From the NCBI RefSeq assembly GCF_013179735.1, contig NZ_JABMEG010000001.1, positions 1,302,001 to 1,366,000 on the forward strand: a stretch of DNA of 64,000 bases, read 5' to 3'. Below are positions 1 through 10,039 of the stretch, piece by piece. The notes under the pieces were generated by a model, which was not told where the DNA came from, did no database searches, and worked only from the letters and a program-made list of their open reading frames with translations. The position numbers and the translations under genes were made by a program. Positions within the stretch are counted from its first letter, which is position 1, and every line of letters starts with the position of its first letter. Origin of the DNA: Permianibacter fluminis (GTDB taxonomy: Bacteria; Pseudomonadota; Gammaproteobacteria; Enterobacterales; Permianibacteraceae).

Positions 1-1353
1 TTGTTTGCGCCCGGCCCGCAGCGCCGCAACAGTTTCTGGCTCAGCCAGATTGCCCTGTTCGGTGCGCTGCTGATCACCATCAACCTGGCACCGGCACCGA
101 GTGCCCTGCTGTATGGCGGTCATTTCATGCTCGACAGTCTCGGCACCGTGCTGAAAGTCGGCTTGTACATCGTCACCGCGATTTCACTGCTCTATGCCCG
201 CGCGTATATCGCTGAGCGGCAATTCATGCGCGGCGAATACTACCTGCTGAGTCTGTTTGCGATGCTCGGCGCGATGGTCTTGATCACCGCGCACAGCCTG
301 CTGACCATTTACCTGGGTCTGGAGCTGATGTCGCTGTCGCTGTACGCGATGGTGGCGATGCAGCGTGACAGCAAGCAGGCACCGGAAGCGGCGATGAAGT
401 ATTTCGTCATGGGCGCACTGGCGTCCGGCTTCCTGTTGTTCGGTATGTCACTGTTGTACGGCGTCACCGGCCACATTGGCATCAGCGAGTTGGCGAGCGC
501 GCCGACCGAGCAAGGCCAGCTGGTGATGTACCGCTTCGCCCTGGTCTTCATCATCGCCGGCATCGCGTTCAAACTCGGTGCCGTACCGTTCCACATGTGG
601 ATTCCGGATATTTATCACGGCGCGCCGACCTCGGTGACCGCGTTCCTCGGTAGCGCACCGAAAATCGCCGCGTTCGCGATGATCATGCGGCTGCTGACCG
701 AAGCGCTGCCATCACTGCATGAAGACTGGATGGCGATGCTGGCGGCGCTGGCCATTGCCTCGATGGCGATTGGCAACATCGGTGCGATTGCGCAAAGCAA
801 CTTGAAACGGCTGCTGGCGTATTCGGCCATCGCCCACATGGGCTATTTCCTGATCGGCATTTCGAGTGGCACCAGCGAAGGTTATGCCGCCTCGATGTTC
901 TACATCCTGGTTTATGCGCTGATGACACTCGGTGGTTTCGGCATGATTTTGTTCTTGTCGCGGGCCGGTTTTGAAAGCGACAACCTGAGTGATCTGAAGG
1001 GCCTGTGGCAACGCAGCCCGTGGTATGCGCTGCTGATGATGCTGGTGATGATGTCGATGGCCGGCATTCCGCCATTCATTGGTTTCTGGCCGAAGCTGCA
1101 GGTGTTCATGGCTGCCGTCCATGCCGGCCAAACCTGGCTGGCGCTGACCGGCGCGGTGTTCTCGCTGATCGGTTGCTACTACTACCTGAAAGTGGTCAAG
1201 GTGATGTTCTTCGATCAAGCCGACGACAAATCGCCGATCACCGCATCGACCGCGCTGCGCGTCGCCATCAGTGCCAACGGCTTGGCCATGCTGGTGCTTG
1301 GCCTGTTCCCGGGCACGATTCTGGCGTACTGCCTGAAAGCGTTTGCTGGTTGA
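1..1353 (+). CDS. nuoN: NADH-quinone oxidoreductase subunit N, 3' part (5' end outside window)
   Basis: Membrane subunit of respiratory complex I, one of the three antiporter-like subunits that couple NADH oxidation to proton translocation in the inner membrane. The 450 visible residues are almost wholly hydrophobic helices. They carry the family's membrane glutamate (YLGLELMSL, about residue 107) and the lysine/histidine stretch FKLGAVPFHMWIPD (about residue 187). The family is usually about 480 residues and the first in-frame codon is at base 1, so I take the gene as cut by the window edge rather than starting here at TTG. NuoN is normally the last gene of the nuo operon, which fits the strong terminator that follows. 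Identification is secure; only the start is missing. Confidence 0.95.
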   Translation: MFAPGPQRRNSFWLSQIALFGALLITINLAPAPSALLYGGHFMLDSLGTVLKVGLYIVTAISLLYARAYIAERQFMRGEYYLLSLFAMLGAMVLITAHSLLTIYLGLELMSLSLYAMVAMQRDSKQAPEAAMKYFVMGALASGFLLFGMSLLYGVTGHIGISELASAPTEQGQLVMYRFALVFIIAGIAFKLGAVPFHMWIPDIYHGAPTSVTAFLGSAPKIAAFAMIMRLLTEALPSLHEDWMAMLAALAIASMAIGNIGAIAQSNLKRLLAYSAIAHMGYFLIGISSGTSEGYAASMFYILVYALMTLGGFGMILFLSRAGFESDNLSDLKGLWQRSPWYALLMMLVMMSMAGIPPFIGFWPKLQVFMAAVHAGQTWLALTGAVFSLIGCYYYLKVVKVMFFDQADDKSPITASTALRVAISANGLAMLVLGLFPGTILAYCLKAFAG

Positions 1354-1397
1354 GTTTTTTTTGATTGGATTGCTTGATTACGTTGTTCAATCAGGTT

Positions 1398-1433
1398 TAA
1401 AAAAAGGCCGCTCTGAAGCGGCCTTTTTTTTTT
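1398..1433. terminator. Bidirectional intrinsic terminator between nuoN and the phosphoesterase gene
   Basis: GC-rich stem (GGCCGCT / AGCGGCC) with a four-base loop, flanked by an A-run on the left and a T-run on the right, so it can end transcription on both strands. It sits between two convergent genes. Confidence 0.9.
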
Positions 1434-1450
1434 GCAGCGAGCCCGGGTGT

Positions 1451-2389
1451 TCAGGCTGCGTCGGCCAATGACGGCAAACTGAATGGTTCGATTTTGCCTT
1501 GTCGCCGGCCTTGTTGTTGCCCCTGTAGCGGTCGGTAGAGCAGGCGGATTTCGCCATGTTCGTCTTCGATCAGGGCGCTGCAACTTTCCACCCAGTCGCC
1601 GTTGTTGCGGTACTGAATTCCGGACAGGTCCTTGCTTGCCGGAACATGGATGTGACCACAGATCACGCCGTCGAATCCGCGTCGTGCTGTCTCGCTTGCC
1701 ACCGCCTGCTCATATCGTTCGATATAGGCCCGCGCCCGGCCGAGGCGCTGCTTGATGTAACCGGCCAGTGAGAAATACGGTAGCCCGAATTTCAGTCGCA
1801 ATTGATTGAGGTGCCGGTTCAGTCGCAACAACGCGTCATTGCTTTTGTCGCCGATCAGCGCCAGCAGACGATTGCAGCGAACATGGACATCAAAGTCATC
1901 GCCATGGATGAGCCAATAACGCCGACCGCTGACCGTTTCATGCACGCCTTCGCGCAGCAAGGTGATATTGCCGAAGACCTGTTTGACGTGATGCCGCAGC
2001 GGCCGGTCGTGATTGCCGGGAATGTAAACGATGCGAGTGCCGCGCCGTGCTTTCGACAAAATGGCGCGCACCACATCGGAATGCGATTGCGGCCAGTGTG
2101 CCAGTTTTGACATTGCCCATAAATCGACGATGTCGCCGAGTAAATACAGCGTGTCGCAACGTACCGACTTTAAAAAAGCCAGCAAAGCATCAGCCTGACA
2201 GTCTTTGGTACCGAGATGGATATCGGAGAGAAAAATCGCGCGGTAATGCGGTTTGCGCGCGCGAACATTCGGTGCTGATGGTGAGACAGCCGTGGCAGCC
2301 GCGTTGACTGCCGGCGCGTTTGCTTTAGGCAGATTTGCTGCTGGCAAACCTGCAGTAGCCATACTGGCTACGGAAACCACTGCGGACAT
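1451..2389 (-). CDS. Metallophosphoesterase, UDP-2,3-diacylglucosamine diphosphatase (LpxH/LpxH2) type
   Basis: Calcineurin-like phosphoesterase of the COG2908 kind. The metal-binding blocks appear in order: SDIHLG, LLGDIVDLW, GNHD, HGDDFD and GHIH. Family members hydrolyse UDP-2,3-diacylglucosamine to lipid X in lipid A synthesis, but paralogues exist whose substrate is unknown, so the substrate is inference. The catalytic domain starts about 50 residues in, after an Ala/Pro-rich low-complexity head. The reading frame extends to a TTG at 2443; I chose the ATG at 2389, which has a GGGTGG stretch just upstream, but an even shorter protein is possible. Neighbouring genes for diacylglycerol kinase, a PAP2 phosphatase and a glycosyltransferase support an envelope-lipid role. 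Confidence 0.85.
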   Translation of the reverse strand: MSAVVSVASMATAGLPAANLPKANAPAVNAAATAVSPSAPNVRARKPHYRAIFLSDIHLGTKDCQADALLAFLKSVRCDTLYLLGDIVDLWAMSKLAHWPQSHSDVVRAILSKARRGTRIVYIPGNHDRPLRHHVKQVFGNITLLREGVHETVSGRRYWLIHGDDFDVHVRCNRLLALIGDKSNDALLRLNRHLNQLRLKFGLPYFSLAGYIKQRLGRARAYIERYEQAVASETARRGFDGVICGHIHVPASKDLSGIQYRNNGDWVESCSALIEDEHGEIRLLYRPLQGQQQGRRQGKIEPFSLPSLADAA

Positions 2390-2503
2390 GACCGCCACCC
2401 GGTTGCTGGTTTCTGGCAGTGTGCTGCCAGCACATAACAACAACGTGGCGGTGCGTTGAAGCCTTCATGACAGCGCGCGCTGATGCCAGCGCGCCGGCAG
2501 CAC

Positions 2504-2890
2504 TCAGCCAAACCAGCCGGGGGCAAATCGGTCCAGCGCAATGAACAACCAGATCGCGCCACAGGCGATTAGTGCACACAGCACCGCGGCTGAACCCATG
2601 TCCTTGGCGCGCCCGGCCAGTTCGTGAATTTCCGGGGTGGTTTTGTCGACAATGGCCTCGATGGCACTGTTGAGCAATTCAGTAACCAGCACCAGCATTA
2701 CGCCGCCGATCAGCAGCGCCAACTCAAGCCCCGTGCGGGCAAGAAAAAACGACCCCGGCAACAACACCAAGGCCAGCACCGCTTCCTGCCGGAACGCCGC
2801 TTCATTGGCCCAGGCGGCGCGGAAACCTTTGATGGAATAGCCGAAGGCATCAAACAACCGGACGACGCCGGTTTTACCGGGCTTGGGCAT
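2504..2890 (-). CDS. dgkA: Diacylglycerol kinase
   Basis: Small three-helix inner-membrane kinase that phosphorylates diacylglycerol (released when membrane-derived oligosaccharides or LPS are decorated) back to phosphatidate. The prokaryotic DAGK signature is present: GFRAAWANEAAFRQE in the N-terminal helix, then ELLNSAIEAIVDK, then AKDMGSAAVLCAL with the catalytic-site Glu and Asp residues. Length is 128 residues from the ATG at 2890, close to the usual 120-130. An in-frame start at 2932 would add 14 residues that the family lacks. It lies on the same strand just upstream of the phosphoesterase gene (about 115 bases apart), so co-transcription is possible. Confidence 0.93.
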   Translation of the reverse strand: MPKPGKTGVVRLFDAFGYSIKGFRAAWANEAAFRQEAVLALVLLPGSFFLARTGLELALLIGGVMLVLVTELLNSAIEAIVDKTTPEIHELAGRAKDMGSAAVLCALIACGAIWLFIALDRFAPGWFG

Positions 2891-3121
2891 GGCAGGGAAA
2901 CTCCGAAAGGCGGTTGCCGGACTGGCCGGCAAAAAAGACGCGCATTTATAGCGTTTTCAGCCGCTTGCCGCTACCTCGGCCGATGTCCGCCGGAGGATTC
3001 ATGGGCCGTTCAACGCCAACACCATCACGTCAACAACCAGCACAAACATCCCGCTTTGTCATCAACTGGTCAAAATACAGCCATCAGGCTGACATCGGTG
3101 GCCGGCAGTATTCAGGCTGCC

Positions 3122-3655
3122 ATGATAAAGACGACACTGATACTGAATAAATTGCACTCGGCCGACGCCCATGCGTTCCGCTGGTGTGCCGCCCGCAAAC
3201 ACCGCGACCAGCTGGCGGAGATCTCCCGCTGGATTTCCCGAACCGGCGATGGGCCTTGGTATGCCGCCATCGGCTTGCTGTTTGCGGCCTTCGGTGGCGA
3301 CACCGGCTGGTGGTTCTTTCTGACCGGCCTGCTCGCCTACGGTCTCGATGTGCCGCTCTATGTGCTGCTGAAGAAAAGCTTCAAGCGCGAGCGGCCCTTT
3401 GTCCGGCTCGGCTCGTCGCCCTACCTGCTGCCGTCCGATGAATTCAGCTTTCCGTCCGGCCATACGGCGGCCGCGACAGTCTGGGCAACACTGATTTCGG
3501 CCTACTTCCCGCCGCTGGCACCGTTGGCCTGGTGCTGGGCCTTGGCGGTCGGTGCCTCGCGGGTGCTGCTTGGCGTGCACTATCCGGGCGATATCGCCGC
3601 CGGCATGGTCCTTGGCGGCTCCTGTGCCGCAGTCGCGCTGAGCGTGGTCGGTTGA
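3122..3655 (+). CDS. PAP2-family membrane phosphatase
   Basis: Type 2 phosphatidic-acid phosphatase-like enzyme of 177 residues with several membrane helices. The three PAP2 catalytic motifs are visible: KSFKRERPF, then PSGHTAAAT, then SRVLLGVHYPGD with the nucleophilic/acid-base His and the Asp. Such enzymes remove phosphate from lipid phosphates or undecaprenyl pyrophosphate at the periplasmic face; which substrate applies here is not readable. I chose the ATG at 3122 because upstream codons in the same frame do not look like protein. The TGA overlaps the next ATG by one base (TGATG), so translation is probably coupled to the glycosyltransferase gene. Confidence 0.88.
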   Translation: MIKTTLILNKLHSADAHAFRWCAARKHRDQLAEISRWISRTGDGPWYAAIGLLFAAFGGDTGWWFFLTGLLAYGLDVPLYVLLKKSFKRERPFVRLGSSPYLLPSDEFSFPSGHTAAATVWATLISAYFPPLAPLAWCWALAVGASRVLLGVHYPGDIAAGMVLGGSCAAVALSVVG

Positions 3656-4824
3656 TGAATGCGACCGAATCCGCGCTGATGGCGTCTGCGCCCGCACACC
3701 TAATCGCCACAACTCGTCCGATCAAAATCCTCTACGGTGTCCAAGGCACCGGCAACGGCCACATCACCCGGGCCCGGGCCTTGCTGCCGGCGCTCCGCGC
3801 GGCCGGCTGCGAGGTCGACGTGCTGGTCTCCGGCCGCCCGCGCGAGGAGCTGTTCGGCGTCGAGAGTTTTGGCGACTTTCAGCTGAAGCAAGGACTCACC
3901 TTTGCCATGCGGCATGGCCACATCGACCCGCTGCGCACGGTGCTGCAGGCCCAGCCGCTGACCTTGCTGCGCGATATACGCCAGCTGTCACTGGCTTCTT
4001 ATGATCTGGTGATCAGCGACTTTGAGCCCATCACGGCCTGGGCGGCGCGCCGGCAGGGCATTCCGAGTCTGGGCATCGGTCACCAATATGCGTTCCGGCA
4101 CCCGATCCCGAAAGCCGGCATCAATATCCCGTCCCGGCTGGTGCTCAAGTACATGGCGCCGGTCAGCGAGCCGGTCGGCCTGCATTGGCATGGCTTTGGC
4201 CAGCCGCTGTTGCCGCCGGTGCTGGAGCCATCGACGCTGGCCGCGCCGCTGACATCGTTGGCGCCGCAGCCGGACAAGGTGCTGGTCTATCTGCCGTTTG
4301 AAGACACTGCAGATTTGATCCGTTTGTTCGAGCCTTTTCGTGACCATCGCTTCTCAATTTACTGTGCCGTCAGTGCCCCGGAGCAACGCGGTCATATCCG
4401 GCTCTGCCCGTTCTCCCGTACCGGCTTCAAGGCCGATCTGGCCGATTGCGCCAGCATCGTCACCGGCGCCGGTTTCGAACTGCCCTCGGAGGCACTGGTG
4501 CTTGGCAAGAAATTGCTGGTGCGGCCGCTTGCAGCCCAGTTCGAACAGGAAAGCAACGCCAAAGCGCTGGCTGAGCTCGGCCGGGCCCGGGTCATGACCC
4601 GGCTCGACCCGGCCGAAGTGGCGGCCCTGTTGGCGGCGCCGATGCCCGCACCGGTCGCCTATCCGGACGTGGCGGCGGCCCTGGCGCGCTGGATTGCCGC
4701 CGGCCGCGCCGCGCCGCTGGCGCAACTGGCCGAGCAGCTCTGGCAGCAAACCCGCGGCCTGCCGCGCTGGCGCGATGAGCCGCTGGGCGTGAATCCGGCG
4801 GCGCCGGATATTCCGCTTGTGTAG
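3655..4824 (+). CDS. Glycosyltransferase, MJ1255/VC2487 family
   Basis: Protein of 389 residues resembling the MJ1255/VC2487 group of GT-B-like glycosyltransferases. It has the N-terminal nucleotide-fold motif ILYGVQGTGNGHITRA, then LVISDFEPI, and a C-terminal donor-site-like segment VTGAGFELPSEALVLGKKLL. Acceptor and sugar are unknown. The start ATG overlaps the stop of the PAP2 gene, forming a tight two-gene unit. From memory of other gammaproteobacteria, this family is often found beside a PAP2 phosphatase and an LpxH-like phosphoesterase, as here, suggesting a shared step in making or recycling an envelope glycolipid (inference). The tRNA promoter begins inside its last codons. Confidence 0.85.
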   Translation: MNATESALMASAPAHLIATTRPIKILYGVQGTGNGHITRARALLPALRAAGCEVDVLVSGRPREELFGVESFGDFQLKQGLTFAMRHGHIDPLRTVLQAQPLTLLRDIRQLSLASYDLVISDFEPITAWAARRQGIPSLGIGHQYAFRHPIPKAGINIPSRLVLKYMAPVSEPVGLHWHGFGQPLLPPVLEPSTLAAPLTSLAPQPDKVLVYLPFEDTADLIRLFEPFRDHRFSIYCAVSAPEQRGHIRLCPFSRTGFKADLADCASIVTGAGFELPSEALVLGKKLLVRPLAAQFEQESNAKALAELGRARVMTRLDPAEVAALLAAPMPAPVAYPDVAAALARWIAAGRAAPLAQLAEQLWQQTRGLPRWRDEPLGVNPAAPDIPLV

Positions 4825-4845
4825 TCGGGGTGGCCCTCCTATAAT
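4817..4845 (+). promoter_or_regulatory. Sigma-70 promoter of the initiator tRNA gene
   Basis: TTGTGT at 4817-4822 and a perfect TATAAT at 4840-4845 are separated by 17 bases. A GC-rich discriminator (GCCGCCCCTC) follows, as is usual for stringently controlled stable-RNA promoters. The -35 box overlaps the stop codon of the glycosyltransferase gene. Confidence 0.8.
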
Positions 4846-4858
4846 GCCGCCCCTCAGA

Positions 4859-4935
<77 letters not shown>

Positions 4936-4975
4936 GGTTTCAGCGTCATGTGGTTTGATGATGCGATGTGTAAAG

Positions 4976-4999
4976 AAGCCCCGTATTCGGGGCTTTTTT
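4976..4999 (+). terminator. Intrinsic terminator after tRNA-fMet
   Basis: Stem AGCCCCG / CGGGGCT with a short TATT loop, followed by a T-run. It lies about 40 bases after the tRNA, so most tRNA transcripts should end here rather than continue into rimP. Confidence 0.88.
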
Positions 5000-5291
5000 A
5001 CTGGTATCGGCTGCAGCTGTCAGGTGAACGCGCTAAGCTTGTTCCCGGCAGGTCGGGCAGCCGGCGGTATCGCCGCGAGGCCGATGCCAGCTGATGTGCC
5101 TGAGTCGCATCAGCCGCAGTGCCCGGTGAAAAGACGCACAAGCTTTTCACCCCGAACAACGCCACCTTGTTGCCATAACAACCTGCTGTTTCAGCAACAG
5201 CTTGCATGAACAGGCGGTACGGTTCGAAATCAGAAATGGGCCCTTGTGCCCATTTTTTTTTGCGCGAAATTTCCCGCGCCTGGAGTGATGA
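5000..5291 (+). promoter_or_regulatory. rimP leader region with two hairpins, the second an attenuator-like terminator
   Basis: No gene is visible in these 292 bases. A perfect 9-bp stem GGTGAAAAG / CTTTTCACC lies at 5125-5151. A second hairpin (AAATGGGC / GCCCATTT) followed by a run of T residues lies at 5234-5260, only about 30 bases before the rimP start codon. A terminator placed directly ahead of the operon's first coding gene suggests transcription attenuation. An Rfam family called rimP leader describes attenuator-like elements at this place in gammaproteobacteria; whether this sequence fits that covariance model was not tested. Confidence 0.65.
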
Positions 5292-5834
5292 ATGGCCGAT
5301 AAAGCCACCTTGGAAGCCTTGGTGAAACCGGCGGTGGAAGCCGCTGGCATGCAGCTGTGGGGTCTGGAATACCAGGTTCTCAACCGCCGCGCCTTGCTCA
5401 GAATTTATATCGAACATGCCAATGGCGTGACCGTTGATGATTGCGCGCTGGTCAGCCATCAGGTGTCCGGCGTGCTCGACGTTGCCGACCCGATCAACAG
5501 CGATTACCGCCTGGAAGTTTCGTCGCCGGGCTGGGATCGGCCGCTGTTCACGGCTGCGCATTACATTCAATTTGTCGGCCAGAGCATCAAGGTCAAAACC
5601 GTGCTGCCGGTCGCCGGCCGGCGCAATTTCACTGGCTTGTTGCAGCAAGCCGATCAGGACCAGATCGTGCTGCAACTGGAGCCGGAAAAAACCGTCACCA
5701 TTTTGCTCGACCAGATCGACAAGGCCCACGTCGTGCCGGATATCGAAGCCGAGCTGCAGAAGTCGAAACAAGAAGCAAAAAACGAACAGACTGACCGTTC
5801 ACCGTCAAACGCCGATTCCAATTCAGAATCCTAA
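5292..5834 (+). CDS. rimP: Ribosome maturation factor RimP
   Basis: Cytoplasmic assembly factor for the 30S subunit, acting with ribosomal protein S12 binding. The 180-residue product has the N-terminal alpha/beta domain, including the family signature YRLEVSSPGWDRPL (about residues 74-87), and the C-terminal SH3-like domain (FTGLLQQADQDQIVL). The last 25 residues are a Lys/Glu/Ser-rich tail beyond the usual length (E. coli about 150), probably disordered. The start ATG at 5292 has GGAG six bases upstream. It is the first coding gene of the rimP-nusA-infB-rbfA-truB run, 15 bases ahead of nusA. Confidence 0.95.
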   Translation: MADKATLEALVKPAVEAAGMQLWGLEYQVLNRRALLRIYIEHANGVTVDDCALVSHQVSGVLDVADPINSDYRLEVSSPGWDRPLFTAAHYIQFVGQSIKVKTVLPVAGRRNFTGLLQQADQDQIVLQLEPEKTVTILLDQIDKAHVVPDIEAELQKSKQEAKNEQTDRSPSNADSNSES

Positions 5835-5849
5835 GTAAGAGGTACAGCC

Positions 5850-7346
5850 ATGAACAAAGAAATCCTCATGGTGGTTGAAACCGTTTCGAACGAAAAGGAC
5901 GTCAACCCGGAAACCATTTTCGAAGCGCTGGAAGCTGCCATTGCAACCGCGACCAAGAAAAAGAATCACCTGGACATCGATGCCCGGGTCAAAATCGATC
6001 GCAAGAGCGGTGACTACGAAACCTTCCGCCGCTGGGAAGTGGTGCCGGATGACGCGCCGATGGAATTCCCGCTGCGCCAGATCACGCTGTCGGCCGCCCA
6101 GGAAATGGAGCCGGGCATTGGTCTTGGCGGCTTCATTGAAGAGCAGGTCGAGTCGATCGAGTTCGGTCGTATTGCCGCGCAAACGGCCAAGCAGGTGATC
6201 GTGCAGAAAGTGCGCGAAGCCGAGCGGGCGAAAGTGCTGGCGGCGTTCTACCACCGGGTCGGCGAGCTGATCACCGGCGTGGTCAAGAAATCGACCCGCG
6301 ACGGCACCATTCTGGATCTCGGCAACAACGCCGAAGCGATCATCCTGCGCGAAGATTCGATGGCGCGGGAAACTTTCCGTCCGGGCGACCGCGTGCGTGC
6401 CTACCTGTACGCTGCCAAGCCGGATGCCCGTGGCCCGCAGCTGTTCATGAGCCGGACCAAACCGGAAATGCTGATCGAGCTGTTCCGCATCGAAGTGCCG
6501 GAAATTGCCGAAGGCGTGATTGAAATCAAGGGCGCTGCGCGCGACCCGGGTTCGCGCGCCAAGATTGCCGTGCGCTCGAAAGACAAGCGCATTGATGCGC
6601 AAGGCGCCTGTATCGGTATGCGCGGTTCGCGCGTGCAGGCCGTCTCGAACGAACTCGGTGGCGAAAAGATCGACATCGTGCTGTTCGATGACAACGTTGC
6701 CCAGTACGTCATCAATGCCATGCAGCCGGCCGACATTGGCTCGATCGTGGTCGATGAAGATTCGCACAGCATGGATTTGGCCGTGGCCGACGACAAACTG
6801 GCGATGGCCATCGGTGCCCGTGGTCAGAACATCCGTTTGGCCTCGCAGCTGACCGGCTGGACCCTGAACGTGATGACCGCTGCCGAAGCCGAAGCCAAGC
6901 ACGCCGCCGAAACCGACAGCGTGCAGGATGTGTTCGTCAACGAACTCGGCGTCGATGAAGATCTGGCCCAGTTGCTGATCAACGAAGGGTTCTCCAGCCT
7001 GGAAGAAGTGGCCTATGTGCCGCTGGCCGAAATGCTGCAGATTGAAGGCTTCGATGAAGATCTGGTCAATGAACTGCGCAAGCGCGCCAAAGATGCGCTG
7101 CTCAATCGCGCGCTGGCCAATGAAGAAAGACTCAGCAAAAACGAACCGGCGGATGACCTGCTGAACATGGATGGCATGGACAAGCATCTGGCGTTCGTGT
7201 TGGCCGCGAAAGGCATTTGCACAATGGACGACCTGGCCGAGCAAGCGGTCGATGAACTGGTCGAAATCGATGGCATGACGGAAGAGCGTGCCGCCCAGTT
7301 GATCATGACCGCCCGGGCGCCATGGTTTGCCGGTGAAAACCAATAA
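5850..7346 (+). CDS. nusA: Transcription termination/antitermination protein NusA
   Basis: RNA-polymerase-binding factor that promotes pausing, intrinsic termination and, with other Nus factors, rRNA antitermination. Domain order over 498 residues: N-terminal polymerase-binding domain (1-125), S1 domain (about 135-200, [20 protein letters not shown]), two KH domains (about 200-345, with [10 protein letters not shown] and [10 protein letters not shown] as the GxxG motifs), then two acidic C-terminal helix-hairpin-helix repeats (about 365-420 and 440-490). The two C-terminal repeats are the gammaproteobacterial arrangement. AGAGG lies eight bases before the ATG. Confidence 0.98.
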   Translation: MNKEILMVVETVSNEKDVNPETIFEALEAAIATATKKKNHLDIDARVKIDRKSGDYETFRRWEVVPDDAPMEFPLRQITLSAAQEMEPGIGLGGFIEEQVESIEFGRIAAQTAKQVIVQKVREAERAKVLAAFYHRVGELITGVVKKSTRDGTILDLGNNAEAIILREDSMARETFRPGDRVRAYLYAAKPDARGPQLFMSRTKPEMLIELFRIEVPEIAEGVIEIKGAARDPGSRAKIAVRSKDKRIDAQGACIGMRGSRVQAVSNELGGEKIDIVLFDDNVAQYVINAMQPADIGSIVVDEDSHSMDLAVADDKLAMAIGARGQNIRLASQLTGWTLNVMTAAEAEAKHAAETDSVQDVFVNELGVDEDLAQLLINEGFSSLEEVAYVPLAEMLQIEGFDEDLVNELRKRAKDALLNRALANEERLSKNEPADDLLNMDGMDKHLAFVLAAKGICTMDDLAEQAVDELVEIDGMTEERAAQLIMTARAPWFAGENQ

Positions 7347-7415
7347 GTTGCGGATGAAGTTGCACGTAGCTACTGAACGTACACAACAACAACAACCGCA
7401 ACCGGAGAACCCAAT

Positions 7416-10007
7416 ATGGCTGAATTGACCGTCGCCAAACTTGCCGAAACCGTCGGCACGCCGGTAGAAAAACTGCTGGAGCAGATGAAATCTGCCGGCA
7501 TCGAAGCGACCAGTGCCAGCAGTGCTGTCACCGAGCAACAAAAGCAGGATCTGCTGGCTTACTTGCGCAAAAGTCACGGCGAAGACGTCGGTGGCCCGCA
7601 GCGCATCACGCTGCAGCGCAAATCGCTGTCGACCCTGAAAGTAGCGACCACCAGTGGCACCACCAAGCAGGTGCAGGTGGAAGTGCGCAAGAAGCGCACC
7701 TTCGTCAAGCGCACGCCGGAAGAACTGGCCGCGCTGGAAGCGGGCACTGCCAAGCCGGAAGTCGAAGAAGAACCGAAGCATGTCGAGCTGGAAGAACGTC
7801 GCCGGCATGAAGAAGAGTCGCGTCGTCAGGCCGAACTGGAAGCGCGCAAACGCGCCGAAGAAGAAGCGGCCCGTCGCGCGGAAGAAGATTTGAAACGCCG
7901 CACCGCCGAAGAAGCGGCCAAGCGTCCGACTGATGCTGCGGCACGCCCGAGTGCGCCGGCTGGTGCCAAACCGGCCGCGGCCAAGCCGGGTGTCGCGGCG
8001 AAACCGGTCACCGCGAAACGTGATGATGATGACAAGCGCGGCCACAAATCCGCCGGTCATACTCATAAAGATGGCGTTAAAAAGCGCACCGATGGCACCA
8101 CCGTCAATGAGCACGTGCTGAAGCGCAGCCGCGTTCAGGATTTGATCGGCGAGGCTGGCGACGATGTCGGTGGTGGTCGTGGTGGTGGCCGTCGCAAAGG
8201 CCGTCGCACGCCGCAATCGCTGCAACAGAATTTCTCCAAACCGACGGCTCCTGTTGTGCGTGAAGTTGCCATTCCGGAAACCATCACCGTGGGCGAGCTC
8301 GCCCAGAAGATGGCAGTGAAAGTCGCTGATCTCATCAAGTCGATGATGAAGATGGGCATGATGGCCACGATCAACCAGGTACTGGATCAGGAAACCGCCG
8401 TACTGCTGGTCGAAGAGTTGGGCCACACCGCCAAGCCGATGAGCGAAAACGCGCTCGAAGCCGAACTGCTCGCGCAGAGCAAAGGTGGCGCGCTGGAACA
8501 AACCAGTCGTGCTCCGGTCGTTACCATCATGGGTCACGTCGACCACGGTAAGACCTCGCTGCTCGACTATATCCGGCGCACCAAAGTGGCGGCTGGCGAA
8601 GCGGGCGGTATCACCCAGCATATCGGCGCTTACCACGTCGAGACGCCGCGTGGCGTGATCACCTTCCTCGACACCCCCGGCCACGCCGCGTTTACCGCGA
8701 TGCGTGCCCGTGGTGCCAAGGCCACCGACATCGTCGTACTGGTCGTCGCCGCCGACGACAGCGTGATGCCGCAAACGATTGAAGCGATTCAGCATGCTCG
8801 CGCCGCGAATGTGCCGATCGTTGTTGCCGTCACCAAGGTCGACAAGCCGAGCGCTGATCGCGAAAAAGTGCGCAGCGATTTGTCGCAGCACAACGTGCTG
8901 TCGGAAGATTGGGGCGGTGATGTCCAGTTTGCTTACGTCTCGGCCAAGTCGGGCGAAGGCGTCGACACGCTGCTGGAAAAAATCCTGCTGCAAGCCGAAG
9001 TGCTGGAATTGAAAGCGCCGATCGAAGGCCCGGCATACGGTGTCGTCATCGAAGCGCGTCTGGACAAGGGCCGCGGTACCGTGGCCACCGTGCTGGTGCA
9101 AGGCGGTACGCTGCGCAAGGGCGACATTCTGCTCGCCGGTACGCAGTTTGGCCGCGTGCGTCAGTTGAATGACGAAGCCGGTCGTCCGGTCAATGAGGCG
9201 GGTCCGTCGATTCCAGTCGAAGTGCTGGGTCTCGATGGCGTGCCGATGGCCGGTGACGAAGCGACGGTGGTGGCTGACGAGCGCAAGGCGCGCGAAGTGG
9301 CGCTGTTCCGTCAGGGCAAGATCCGCGACGTCAAACTGTCGAAGCAGAAGACCAAGCTGGAAGATTTGTTCGCCAACCTGCAGGACGGCGCCAGCAGCGT
9401 GCTGAACGTGATCGTCAAAGCCGACGTCAACGGCTCAGTCGAAGCGCTCAGCGAATCGCTGACCAAATTGTCGACCAGCGAAGTGCAGGTCAAGGTCATT
9501 GCACAGGGCGTTGGTGGTATCACCGAGTCCGACGCCAACCTGGCGGCGGCCTCGAATGCGATTCTGTTTGGTTTCAACGTTCGCGCCGACGCCTCGGCCA
9601 AGAAAGTGTTGGAAGCCAATGGCGTCGACATTCGTTACCACAGCATCATTTACGACGTCATCGACGAAGTGAAGTCGGCGATGTCCGGCATGCTGTCGCC
9701 GGAGAAGAAACAGAACATCGTTGGCATGGCCCAGGTTCGGGAAGTGTTCAAGCATCCGAAGTTCGGCAGCATTGCCGGCTGTATGGTGCTCGAAGGTCAC
9801 GTCAAGCGTTCGAACCCGATCCGGGTGCTGCGCGACAACGTCGTTATCTTCGAAGGCGAGCTCGACTCCTTGCGCCGGTTCAAAGACGATGTTCAGGAAG
9901 TTCGTGCCGGCATGGAATGCGGTATCGGCGTCAAGAACTACAACGATGTTCGCGCTGGCGACCAGATCGAAGTGTTCGAAATCGTCGAAGTGGCGCGGAC
10001 CATCTAA
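7416..10007 (+). CDS. infB: Translation initiation factor IF-2
   Basis: GTPase that brings fMet-tRNA to the 30S P site and promotes subunit joining. The 863-residue product has an N-terminal IF2 helical domain (residues 1-50), a long charged coiled region rich in Glu/Arg/Ala (about 100-190), a second IF2_N segment (about 290-345) and the G domain. G-domain motifs are [11 protein letters not shown] (about 373), [10 protein letters not shown] and TKVDKP. The C-terminal beta-barrel and fMet-tRNA-binding domains follow. A GGAG lies upstream of the ATG. The linker is the only part that departs from other species' sequences. It follows nusA by 69 bases. Confidence 0.98.
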   Translation: MAELTVAKLAETVGTPVEKLLEQMKSAGIEATSASSAVTEQQKQDLLAYLRKSHGEDVGGPQRITLQRKSLSTLKVATTSGTTKQVQVEVRKKRTFVKRTPEELAALEAGTAKPEVEEEPKHVELEERRRHEEESRRQAELEARKRAEEEAARRAEEDLKRRTAEEAAKRPTDAAARPSAPAGAKPAAAKPGVAAKPVTAKRDDDDKRGHKSAGHTHKDGVKKRTDGTTVNEHVLKRSRVQDLIGEAGDDVGGGRGGGRRKGRRTPQSLQQNFSKPTAPVVREVAIPETITVGELAQKMAVKVADLIKSMMKMGMMATINQVLDQETAVLLVEELGHTAKPMSENALEAELLAQSKGGALEQTSRAPVVTIMGHVDHGKTSLLDYIRRTKVAAGEAGGITQHIGAYHVETPRGVITFLDTPGHAAFTAMRARGAKATDIVVLVVAADDSVMPQTIEAIQHARAANVPIVVAVTKVDKPSADREKVRSDLSQHNVLSEDWGGDVQFAYVSAKSGEGVDTLLEKILLQAEVLELKAPIEGPAYGVVIEARLDKGRGTVATVLVQGGTLRKGDILLAGTQFGRVRQLNDEAGRPVNEAGPSIPVEVLGLDGVPMAGDEATVVADERKAREVALFRQGKIRDVKLSKQKTKLEDLFANLQDGASSVLNVIVKADVNGSVEALSESLTKLSTSEVQVKVIAQGVGGITESDANLAAASNAILFGFNVRADASAKKVLEANGVDIRYHSIIYDVIDEVKSAMSGMLSPEKKQNIVGMAQVREVFKHPKFGSIAGCMVLEGHVKRSNPIRVLRDNVVIFEGELDSLRRFKDDVQEVRAGMECGIGVKNYNDVRAGDQIEVFEIVEVARTI

Positions 10008-10039
10008 TATTTTGTTGTTACAGCAGTATCAGTCCTGTG

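Noticed and set aside
5823-9101. Open frame of 1092 codons on the minus strand across rimP-infB
   Set aside because: It lies wholly antisense to rimP, nusA and infB, whose identities are certain, and its translation is low-complexity and Phe/Arg/His-rich with no domain. High GC at third codon positions explains such shadows.
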